64,000 bases of DNA, from the NCBI RefSeq assembly GCF_020907275.1, contig NZ_JAJJWI010000004.1:228070-292069 (forward strand), given 5' to 3'. This stretch comes from Pontibacter silvestris (GTDB taxonomy: Bacteria; Bacteroidota; Bacteroidia; Cytophagales; Hymenobacteraceae). Position numbers and translations under genes: made by a program. The notes under the pieces are model-generated. The model did no database searches, was not told the DNA's origin, and saw nothing but the letters and a program-made list of their open reading frames with translations. Each line of letters opens with the position of its first letter. Position 1 is the first letter of the stretch. This document shows positions 56,520 through 64,000 of the stretch, piece after piece.

Positions 56520-58826
56520 ATGAAAATAAAACTACCTTTTACTAGTTTACTTTTGTTATTGCTTCTGATATCTTATACGCTACAGGCACAGCAGCCTGAA
56601 ATTGACCAGGTGCTTATAAGTGGTACCGTATTGGATGCACGAAGTAGCCTGCCTTTGGAAGGTGTAACGGTTACGGCAAGATCAGGTGAGCAAGGTATTA
56701 GCAATGAGCAGGGAGCGTTTAGTTTAACAGTAGCAGAAGCAAATGCAAGGTTTTCTTTCAGCTTATTAGGCTACAGAACCCAAACAGTAGTTGTAAGCTC
56801 TCCTGAGGAAGAGTTGCTTGTGCAGCTACAGCCAGCATCTGCTAACCTGCGGGAGGTGGAGATAACCGGCTACGAAACCAACAGGCCCTTATTGGAAACA
56901 GCCGGAGCGGTAAGTGTAGTGGAGAGCGAGGTTATACAGCGCTTCGATGAAAGCTCCATAGTCCGAGCTGTAAACACAGTGCCAGGGGTGCGGATGGATG
57001 AGCGGGCTCCTGCCAGTTATCGCATTTCTATTCGGGGAAGCTCTCTACGTTCGCCTTATGGTATCCGAAATGTAAAGCTGTATTTCAATGGTATTCCTTT
57101 TACCGAAGCCAGCGGTGTTACCCAACTTAATATGCTGGATGCTGCCAATTTAGGCCAGATCGAGATTCTGAAAGGACCTACAGCCAGTGTGTATGGAGCC
57201 GGAACAGGAGGTACTATATTATTAGAGCCAAAGCGTGCCGAGGCCGGCACAAGCCAGTTACAGGTGGGTGCCACCGTAGGCTCGTATGGCCTTAGGCGTT
57301 ACACGGCCACGGCCAGCTCAGGTTCTGATAAAAGCAACATGCTGGTGCAGTATAGCCGCCAGCAGTACGAGGGCTACCGCGAACAGTCGGCGGTGGATCG
57401 GCATGTACTTTTAATTTCACCGGAGTTTTATGTATCAGAGAAGCAGACAGTAACCGCCAACATTGTTTACTCTAACCTCTACTATGAACTGCCCGGGGGG
57501 CTTACGGTGGAGCAATATCGGCAGAATCCGCGCCAGGCACGTGGCGGTATGTATGGTAGTGTGGCACAAAATGCCTCTATCGATCAGGAATTAATCAATG
57601 TAGGAGTAAAGCAGGAATACAGGTTTAGCGATACCTGGAGTAATAACACCTCCTTATATGGTATGCACCGTTTTCAGGATAATCCTTTCAACACCGATTA
57701 TGAGCGTAACGCTTACCAGGAGTTTGGTGGGCGTACCAGCTTTGTGCACCAGGGGCAGATAGGCAGTGTACCTGCTACCTATACCTTTGGCGGAGAGTTC
57801 CAGCGTGGCCTGGAGGCTTCCCGTACTTATGACAATAACGGGGGAATTCCCGATACCCTTCGCTCAGACGATGAGGTAATATCTAAAACAGGTTTCTTAT
57901 TTGCACAGGCTGAGTTGGAGCTGCCTGCTGATATTATTGCCACAGCAGCTCTGAGCCTCAACGATACCAGGTACGACATCACCCGGTTAATGCAGGCCAC
58001 TAGCGGAGGCCAATACGAATATATCCGTGATTTTGCAGCTGTACTTTCGCCACGAATTGCCTTGCTGAAGCGTGTTTCTGATGGCGTTTCTGTGCATGCC
58101 AGTGTAAGTTCCGGTTTCTCTCCTCCTACAGAAGAAGAGATTTTAACATCCGAAGGTACTTTAAATCAGGACTTAGAGGCTGAGAAAGGTACAAACTATG
58201 AGGCTGGTGTTCGGGGCTATGTGTTTAATGACCGCTTTAGCTTTGATGTCGTTGCCTTTTACTTCCGCCTGAGCGAAACAATAGTAAGCCGACAGGATGT
58301 ATCGAGTGTGGCTGTCTTCAGAAATGTTGGTTCTACTTCTCAGAAAGGCTTAGAAACCATGTTGAGTTACAGCATTATAGACGATGCCCGTTTAACGCTT
58401 AGCCAGCTACGTGTGTGGGGAAGCTACACGTACAACCATTTCCGTTTTAAAAATTATCAGAGAGATGCGATTGTGTTATCAGGCAACAAGCTGACAGGTG
58501 TAGCTCCCCATACTGCCACTGCAGGTTTAGATCTGCTTACAAAGGCAGGGTTTTACGTATACGTGACAGCAAACTATGTCGATGAAATACCGCTTAATGA
58601 TGAAAACACGGTTTATTCAGATGACTTTATTACACTAGGGGCCCGCTTAGGCTTTAGACGTCAGTTAGGTGGCCATATAAGCTTGGACATATTTGCCGGT
58701 GCAGAAAATTTAACTGACGAAAAGTACAGCATGGGCAATGACCTGAATGCATTTGGAGGTCGTTTCTTTCAGCCTGCACCAGATAGAAATTACTATGGAG
58801 GTATTAAAGTAAACTACACCTTATAA
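56520..58826 (+). CDS. TonB-dependent outer-membrane receptor
   Basis: This is a 768-residue receptor. Signal peptide (MKIKLPFTSLLLLLLLISYT), CarboxypepD_reg-like domain (about 30-115; ISGTVLDARSSLPLEGVTV), plug (about 125-230; AVNTVPGVRMDERAP, ISIRGSSLRSPYGIRNVKLY, GPTASVYGAGTGGTI) and barrel ending in NYYGGIKVNYTL. The plug pattern resembles siderophore-type receptors rather than SusC, and no SusD follows. The ligand is unknown. It is preceded by a structured leader and followed by a strong terminator, so it is a single-gene unit. Confidence 0.93.
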   Translation: MKIKLPFTSLLLLLLLISYTLQAQQPEIDQVLISGTVLDARSSLPLEGVTVTARSGEQGISNEQGAFSLTVAEANARFSFSLLGYRTQTVVVSSPEEELLVQLQPASANLREVEITGYETNRPLLETAGAVSVVESEVIQRFDESSIVRAVNTVPGVRMDERAPASYRISIRGSSLRSPYGIRNVKLYFNGIPFTEASGVTQLNMLDAANLGQIEILKGPTASVYGAGTGGTILLEPKRAEAGTSQLQVGATVGSYGLRRYTATASSGSDKSNMLVQYSRQQYEGYREQSAVDRHVLLISPEFYVSEKQTVTANIVYSNLYYELPGGLTVEQYRQNPRQARGGMYGSVAQNASIDQELINVGVKQEYRFSDTWSNNTSLYGMHRFQDNPFNTDYERNAYQEFGGRTSFVHQGQIGSVPATYTFGGEFQRGLEASRTYDNNGGIPDTLRSDDEVISKTGFLFAQAELELPADIIATAALSLNDTRYDITRLMQATSGGQYEYIRDFAAVLSPRIALLKRVSDGVSVHASVSSGFSPPTEEEILTSEGTLNQDLEAEKGTNYEAGVRGYVFNDRFSFDVVAFYFRLSETIVSRQDVSSVAVFRNVGSTSQKGLETMLSYSIIDDARLTLSQLRVWGSYTYNHFRFKNYQRDAIVLSGNKLTGVAPHTATAGLDLLTKAGFYVYVTANYVDEIPLNDENTVYSDDFITLGARLGFRRQLGGHISLDIFAGAENLTDEKYSMGNDLNAFGGRFFQPAPDRNYYGGIKVNYTL

Positions 58827-58863
58827 ACAAAAACAACCGATTATATAGTTATGTGGTTACAGG

Positions 58864-58901
58864 AAAGCAGCGCAGTATGTCATAATGCGCTGCTTTTTCT
58901 T
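58864..58901. terminator. Bidirectional terminator between TonB receptor and DUF4136 genes
   Basis: The arms AAAGCAGCGCA (58864-58874) and TGCGCTGCTTT (58886-58896) are perfect with an 11-nt loop, followed by TTCTTTT. It lies between convergent genes. Confidence 0.9.
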
Positions 58902-59519
58902 TTACCTTCTCAAATTTGGTACAGGCGGATACTGTGACATAATGTTGGCAACTACTCTGTTTAAGTCTCTTTCCTGTATACCTATAGGGTCTATGTCTGC
59001 TTCTGCCCAGCCTCGCCATACCAACTCATTCGTGTTTGCATCAATAAGGTCTATAACCAAAGCTCCCATGGGGTACTCCTGTATGTTTCTGAAGTCAGAC
59101 ACTCCGGCAGGGCTATAACTATAGCGATAGCCATACCAATAACTGTAACCAAACCCAAAGTTCGTGGAGGGAGTGCTGTTGTTAACCTGATCTGGCCTTG
59201 GTTCCAGGGCAATATCATAAGCTATCAGTAAGTCTGGGGCATTAACATCAGACGGTAGCATACCATTTCTAACGAGTTCACTTTCTACGGCTGCTTTGAT
59301 CTGTTGATCTATAGACGTATCATACTCTGGATCTGCCCGGGTAACAGGTGTTTCTACCTGGTACCAGCCATAAGTGCGAAACTTATCAAAGTTTACAGAA
59401 TAGTCATAGCTGCTTTGAACATTTAAAATAGGTGTGCAGCTGCTTATCAATATAAATAAAGTCAATAGTAAGAGTAGACTGCTTAGGCGTGATATGTTTT
59501 TCTGATGAGAAGGCTTCAT
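58902..59519 (-). CDS. DUF4136 domain lipoprotein
   Basis: This is a 205-residue lipoprotein with a lipobox (LFILISSCTP). The mature part matches DUF4136 (VNFDKFRTYGWYQVETPV, IDQQIKAAVESELVRNGM, LIAYDIALEP, MGALVIDLIDANTNELVWRGWAEADI). A Gly/Tyr-rich low-complexity stretch lies near residues 118-135 (FGFGYSYWYGYRYSYSP). The function of this family is unknown; it is probably anchored in the outer membrane. A single gene with a shared terminator on its 3' side. Confidence 0.9.
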   Translation of the reverse strand: MKPSHQKNISRLSSLLLLLTLFILISSCTPILNVQSSYDYSVNFDKFRTYGWYQVETPVTRADPEYDTSIDQQIKAAVESELVRNGMLPSDVNAPDLLIAYDIALEPRPDQVNNSTPSTNFGFGYSYWYGYRYSYSPAGVSDFRNIQEYPMGALVIDLIDANTNELVWRGWAEADIDPIGIQERDLNRVVANIMSQYPPVPNLRR

Positions 59520-59711
59520 GGTTGCATATATAGTTCTATAACTATACGGTGAAGTACACTGAAAAGTATAAAGTAGAGCATTAACTGTATAATTTCTCGA
59601 ATGCGACGAGCCTAAAAGCTATCGTGCTATTGTTAATACTACGAATCGGCACTCGACCTTAACCTTATAAGATGCTTAAGGCAAAGGCCGGAATAAAATA
59701 CTAATGCTACA

Positions 59712-59759
59712 AAAACAACAACACCCGCCAACTTTACAGCTGACGGGTGCTTTTGTTGC
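59712..59759 (-). terminator. Terminator after gcvP
   Basis: The arms CACCCG (59722-59727) and CGGGTG (59744-59749) extend outwards through AAC/GTT repeats, giving a U-rich end on the minus strand. It lies about 20 nt past the gcvP stop. Confidence 0.75.
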
Positions 59760-59778
59760 TTATGGAGATAGCAACAGT

Positions 59779-62697
59779 TTAACCTACTGCTACCATTTCA
59801 TTGTTATTCTCATTATAAGCTTCTATCGGTGCACAAGAGCAAATGAGATTACGATCGCCGTAAGCGCTGTCGATGCGGCTAACGGTTGGCCACACTTTGC
59901 CATCGCACAGGTAAGAAACAGGGTAAACAGCTTTTTCGCGGCTGTACGGTCTGTCCCAGCTTTCAGATAATGCTACCTGAGCTGTATGCGGAGCATGCTT
60001 CAACACGTTGTTTTTCTGGTCAGCTTTGCCTTCTTCTATTTCGCGAATCTCTTCACGAATAGAGATCATTGCCTCACAGAATCTGTCAAGTTCTTCCTGT
60101 GGCTCAGATTCTGTTGGTTCTATCATAAGGGTACCTGCCACTGGGAAAGAAACCGTAGGAGCATGAAAACCATAGTCCATCAGGCGCTTCGCTATATCTT
60201 CTACTTCTACACCGTATTTCTTAAACTCACGGCAGTCTAAGATCATTTCGTGTGCACAACGGCCGTTTTTTCCTATATAAAGCACTGGGTAGTGCTGCTG
60301 CAAACGAGCTTTGATGTAATTAGCATTTAGTATGGCAACTTTAGTGGCTTCTGTCAGGCCTTCTCCACCCATCATGGCAATATAAGCATAAGAAATAGGC
60401 AGAATAGAGGCAGAACCCCAAGGTGCTGCAGAAACAGCATGAATTGCTTCCTCGCCGCCAGTTTTAACTACAGCATGGCCAGGAAGGAATGGAGCCAAGT
60501 CTTTTACTACACCAATAGGACCCATGCCAGGACCACCGCCACCGTGAGGAATACAGAAGGTCTTGTGCAGGTTCAGGTGGCAAACATCAGCACCGATGGT
60601 AGCCGGTGATGTAAGCCCTACTTGCGCGTTCATGTTAGCACCGTCCATGTATACACGGCCACCATTATCATGGATAATCTGGCAAATTTCAATAATGCTT
60701 TCCTCATACACACCGTGTGTAGATGGGTATGTCACCATCAGGCAGGATAGCTCATTTTTATACTGCTCTGCTTTGGCGCGCAGGTCGGCTACATCAATAT
60801 TACCTCTCTCGTCGCACTTTACAATAACCACTTTCATGCCTGCCATTACTGCAGAAGCAGGGTTAGTACCGTGTGCTGAAGAAGGTATAAGAGAAATGTT
60901 TCTGTGGCCTTCACCACGAGACTCGTGGTAAGCACGAATCACCATTAAGCCGGCATATTCTCCCTGAGCACCAGAGTTAGGCTGTAAAGACATGGCATCA
61001 AAACCAGTTACTTCACAAAGCCAGCTTTCCAGGTCTTCAAAAATCTGCTTGTAACCTTTTACCTGGTCGGCAGGAGCAAATGGGTGTATGCTGCCAATCT
61101 CTGGCCAGGTAATCGGAATCATTTCTGCTGTCGCATTCAGTTTCATAGTGCAGGAGCCCAGCGGAATCATGGAGTGAACAAGTGAAATATCCTTATTCTC
61201 CAAAAACTTCATGTAACGCAGAATCTCATGCTCGGAATGATGCCTGTTAAACACTTCATGTGTTAGGTAGTCACTTGTGCGAATAAGACTATCGTTCCAT
61301 TTCAGTTCTGTTTCGTTTGGTAGCTCATCTATGGTTAGTATAGCTGCAGACTTACCAGTTACCTTAGCAAACACAGCCAGAATGTCTTTTACATCCTGTA
61401 GTTCTGTTGCTTGGTGCAGCGATATCCCAATAAAGTTTTTTGCAAAGTAATGGAAGTTAATACCAGCAGCCTCTGCCTCTGTACGAATTGCAGCTTTCAT
61501 TTCAGCGCTTTCGACTGCTATTTTCAGCGTATCGAAATATTGCCTATTCAATTGCTCAAAACCTAAAGCTTTCAGGCCGCTTTCTAACTGCTGTGTAAGT
61601 GCATAAATATTTACACCGATATACTTCAGGCGACGTGGGCCATGGTAAACAGCATACATACCTGCAATTACTGCCAATAACACCTGAGCTGTACAAATAT
61701 TAGAAGTAGCTTTCTCACGGCGGATGTGCTGCTCACGGGTCTGCAGTGCCATGCGGTAGGCCTTATTACCTTGTGCATCCACAGAAATGCCAATAATGCG
61801 CCCAGGTATAACACGCTTAAAAGCATCCTTTGTAGCAAAATAACCAGCATGAGGCCCACCGTAACCCATTGGTACACCAAAACGCTGTGTAGTGCCCACT
61901 ACAGCATCAGCACCCATTTCGCCCGGAGGTGTTAAAAGCGTTAGCGACATAATATCAGCAGCAACAACCACTAATATTTCTTGCTCATGTGCCGTATTGA
62001 TGAAGTCTGTATAATCAAACACTTCACCATCAGCCGCTGGGTACTGAACAATAGCTCCGAATAATGTTTCGTCCTGCAGGTTTGCGCTGCGGTGGTCGCC
62101 AATTTCCAGCTCAATGCCAAGTGGGGTGGCGCGCGTTTTAAGCACATCTATGGTTTGTGGCAATACCTGCTCTGATACAAAGAAACGGGTAGCGCTTTTG
62201 CGAGAACCTTTGCGTTGTGCATAGAACATAGCCATGGCCTCTGCCGCTGCTGTGCCTTCGTCCAGCAACGAAGCATTGGCAATCTCCATACCTGTCAAAT
62301 CCATTACCATTGACTGGTAATTGATAAGGGCTTCCAGGCGCCCTTGTGCAATTTCAGCCTGATAAGGAGTGTAAGCGGTATACCAACCTGGGTTCTCCAG
62401 AATGTTGCGCTGGATTACGGCAGGTAAAATAGTGTCGTTATAGCCAAGGCCAATGTACGACTTGTATAACTTGTTCTGCTTAGCAATGCTGGCAAACTTC
62501 TTCAGGAACTGCGTCTCCGAAAGAGCGTTTGGTAAGTTCAGCGGCTTCTTCAGGCGGATGGCCGATGGCACAGTCTCCTCTATTAGCTGGTCCAGCGATT
62601 CAACACCTATGGTTCTAAGCATTTCCTGCATCTGCTCTTTGTCAGGGCCGTTATGGCGCTCCTTAAACACATCAGCAGGCTTGGTTTTAAGTATCAT
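59779..62697 (-). CDS. gcvP: Glycine dehydrogenase (decarboxylating), P protein
   Basis: This is the PLP-dependent P protein of the glycine cleavage system, which decarboxylates glycine and passes the aminomethyl group to lipoyl-GcvH. The 972-residue single-chain form is typical. The N-terminal half shows [20 protein letters not shown] and the C-terminal half the PLP Lys in [19 protein letters not shown], with [13 protein letters not shown] following. It is complete and starts at ATG 62697. A TACTTTTG box lies 83 nt upstream. GcvT and GcvH are not in the window. It relies on LipA activity, as does the E1-type complex. Confidence 0.96.
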   Translation of the reverse strand: MILKTKPADVFKERHNGPDKEQMQEMLRTIGVESLDQLIEETVPSAIRLKKPLNLPNALSETQFLKKFASIAKQNKLYKSYIGLGYNDTILPAVIQRNILENPGWYTAYTPYQAEIAQGRLEALINYQSMVMDLTGMEIANASLLDEGTAAAEAMAMFYAQRKGSRKSATRFFVSEQVLPQTIDVLKTRATPLGIELEIGDHRSANLQDETLFGAIVQYPAADGEVFDYTDFINTAHEQEILVVVAADIMSLTLLTPPGEMGADAVVGTTQRFGVPMGYGGPHAGYFATKDAFKRVIPGRIIGISVDAQGNKAYRMALQTREQHIRREKATSNICTAQVLLAVIAGMYAVYHGPRRLKYIGVNIYALTQQLESGLKALGFEQLNRQYFDTLKIAVESAEMKAAIRTEAEAAGINFHYFAKNFIGISLHQATELQDVKDILAVFAKVTGKSAAILTIDELPNETELKWNDSLIRTSDYLTHEVFNRHHSEHEILRYMKFLENKDISLVHSMIPLGSCTMKLNATAEMIPITWPEIGSIHPFAPADQVKGYKQIFEDLESWLCEVTGFDAMSLQPNSGAQGEYAGLMVIRAYHESRGEGHRNISLIPSSAHGTNPASAVMAGMKVVIVKCDERGNIDVADLRAKAEQYKNELSCLMVTYPSTHGVYEESIIEICQIIHDNGGRVYMDGANMNAQVGLTSPATIGADVCHLNLHKTFCIPHGGGGPGMGPIGVVKDLAPFLPGHAVVKTGGEEAIHAVSAAPWGSASILPISYAYIAMMGGEGLTEATKVAILNANYIKARLQQHYPVLYIGKNGRCAHEMILDCREFKKYGVEVEDIAKRLMDYGFHAPTVSFPVAGTLMIEPTESEPQEELDRFCEAMISIREEIREIEEGKADQKNNVLKHAPHTAQVALSESWDRPYSREKAVYPVSYLCDGKVWPTVSRIDSAYGDRNLICSCAPIEAYNENNNEMVAVG

Positions 62698-62779
62698 AAT
62701 GGTGAAGTATAATTAGGTATTTTTTGGGTTTCGAATTATTGAGCAAGAGGAGCCTGGGCCATTCCCGCAATATTTTCTG

Positions 62780-62787
62780 CAAAAGTA
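62780..62787 (-). promoter_or_regulatory. -7 box (TACTTTTG) for gcvP
   Basis: On the minus strand this reads TACTTTTG, an exact TAnnTTTG match, 83 nt before the gcvP ATG. The -33 box is not clear. The 266-bp divergent gap (62698-62963) holds nothing else recognisable. Confidence 0.4.
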
Positions 62788-62963
62788 ACAGTAATTGTTT
62801 ATTATATTGAAGCATGGTAGCTAAATACTTCCGGGCATGTTGTTTTGCTTAGGTAAGGCTGAATTAAAAAGCAGATTATCATATGGTTTAACCTGCTTGG
62901 TAGTTGCTTTTTCCTCCTTAAGGAACAACTAAATTAACATAAGGATTCAAGAACATTTTACAG

Positions 62964-64000
62964 ATGAGCAAACTCAAAATAGGTGTCATAAAAGAAGGTA
63001 AAGCTCCTACTGATAAAAGAGTGCCGCTTACTCCTAAGAAATGTGTGGAGGCACTCCAGGAGTTTCCGGAAATGAAACAGGCTGTGCAGCCCAGCGAAGT
63101 GCGATGTTTTAAAGATAAGGAATATGCTGCTCATGGTATAGCATTGCAGGAAGACTTAAGCAACTATGATGTATTGGTAGGGGTGAAAGAGATTCCTGTA
63201 AACCAGTTAATCTCTGATAAGACATACATGTTTTTCTCTCATACCATAAAGAAGCAGCCCCGGAATGCAAAACTGTTAAGGGCCATACTAGATAAGAACA
63301 TCACACTTATAGATTATGAAGCGCTAACCACACTGCAAGGACAGCGTGTAGTAGCTTTTGGTCGCTATGCAGGCATAGTGGGGGCCTATAATAGCATGCT
63401 GACCTATGGCAGAAAGTGGGGGCTTTTAACCTGGAGCCAGCTTACCAGTGCCAGGAGATGGAGGACATGGAAGAAGAGTTTTTTAAGGTGAAACTGCCGC
63501 CAATCAAAATAGCTGTTACCGGTGGAGGTAGAGTGGCAGGAGGGGCTATGGAGGTTTTGGATAAGGTGGGTATAAGGAAGGTAAGCGTTTTTGAGTATTT
63601 ATATAAGCAATTTGATGAGCCCGTGTATGCGCAGTTACATTCCGGCGACTATAATACACAACCTGATGTGGAAGTGTGGCACTCTCCTGACTTTTATGAA
63701 AATCCTCACCTATATAAGTCTACCTTCCGAAAGTTTTCTCGTGTAACTGATTTGCTTTTAGCCTGTGCCTATTGGAGTCCACTCGCGCCAAAGCTTTTTA
63801 CAGAAGAAGAAACCAAGGAGCCAGATTTCAGAATAAACACCATCGCCGATATTACCTGCGATGTGAATGGCTCTATTCCTATTACAAAGAGGTCTACTAC
63901 TGTTATAAATCCAGCTTTTGATTATAACCCGAAGTCAGGAGACTTGGAACTGCCCTATTCAAGCCAAGGGAATATAAAACATCAACAGCTCAGGAACTCC
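62964..64000 (+). CDS. Saccharopine/alanine dehydrogenase-type NAD(P)-dependent oxidoreductase, frameshifted, 3' end outside window
   Basis: The ATG at 62964 opens a protein with the alanine dehydrogenase/transhydrogenase N-terminal pattern (KIGVIKEGKAPTDKRVPLTPKK, LVGVKEIPVNQLI, YMFFSHTIKKQP). The frame breaks at about 63427 in CTTTTAACC: the original frame ends at TGA 63489-63491, while the shifted frame reads NLEPAYQCQEMEDMEEEFF, then IAVTGGGRVAGGAMEVLD (Rossmann motif), and stays open to the end. One missing T restores one frame. The Rossmann and C-terminal parts resemble lysine-forming saccharopine dehydrogenase homologues. Reaction not fixed by sequence. Confidence 0.8.

Noticed and set aside
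1..64000. tRNA, rRNA and insertion-sequence genes
   Set aside because: I read all gaps over 150 bp on both strands and saw no tRNA cloverleaf, rRNA stretch or transposase; faint copies cannot be excluded without a covariance search.

Overview
The window is chromosomal DNA from a member of the Bacteroidota, most likely a Cytophagales/Hymenobacteraceae-type organism (Pontibacter-like). The evidence is: two genes ending in type IX secretion (T9SS) type B sorting domains with PorP/SprF partners; Bacteroidota-typical families (DUF5686, DUF4407, DUF4136, bacillithiol YtxJ, fused 2-oxoacid dehydrogenase E1, CarboxypepD_reg TonB receptors); and TAnnTTTG-type -7 promoter boxes. The genus is inference. 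No rRNA, tRNA, CRISPR array, insertion sequence or prophage was recognised.

Layout. 1-9.6 kb: partial PafA-like phosphatase, pyrophosphatase, UbiA-like membrane protein, NAD(P)HX repair enzyme, DUF5686 outer-membrane protein, PAP2 phosphatase and nuoD. 9.6-15 kb: the nuoABCD genes of complex I lie on the minus strand but are split into nuoAB, nuoC and nuoD by plus-strand genes (a broken DinB gene, a small membrane protein plus a prohibitin homologue, and a Tat-signal-bearing aminotransferase). 15-28 kb: housekeeping and metabolism (NHLRC2-like thioredoxin, DinB, Crp/Fnr, acylphosphatase, serine deaminase, DUF4407, aminotransferase facing an Lrp regulator, LutB, M28 peptidase, ispF). 28.6-32 kb: DUF2243-CtaG pair and a two-component system. 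33-40 kb: first T9SS cassette (multi-propeller giant protein, PorP/SprF, OmpA-family). 40-42.7 kb: a MarR regulator with an aldo/keto reductase and an Old Yellow Enzyme, with matching operator palindromes. 42.8-49.5 kb: M16 peptidase, 2-oxoacid dehydrogenase E1, YtxJ, OsmC, lipA. 50-56 kb: second T9SS cassette, whose giant protein begins with a DUF3494 ice-binding domain. 56-64 kb: TonB receptor behind a structured leader, DUF4136 lipoprotein, gcvP, and a frameshifted saccharopine/alanine dehydrogenase-type gene running off the end.

How genes fit together. The two cassettes repeat one gene order (cargo with type B CTD, PorP/SprF, OmpA-like), with 5-31 nt gaps and a strong terminator after the third gene, so each looks like a dedicated secretion-and-anchoring unit for one surface protein. 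LipA, the E1 enzyme and GcvP all serve lipoyl-dependent 2-oxoacid/glycine metabolism. MarR, AKR and OYE look like an electrophile/quinone-responsive regulon.

Three genes (near 9960, 33826 and 63427) are broken by what looks like a single missing base each, and a fourth (near 20222) lacks a start codon next to an A-run. Either this stretch has genuine decay or the assembly has indel errors; the sequence alone cannot say which.
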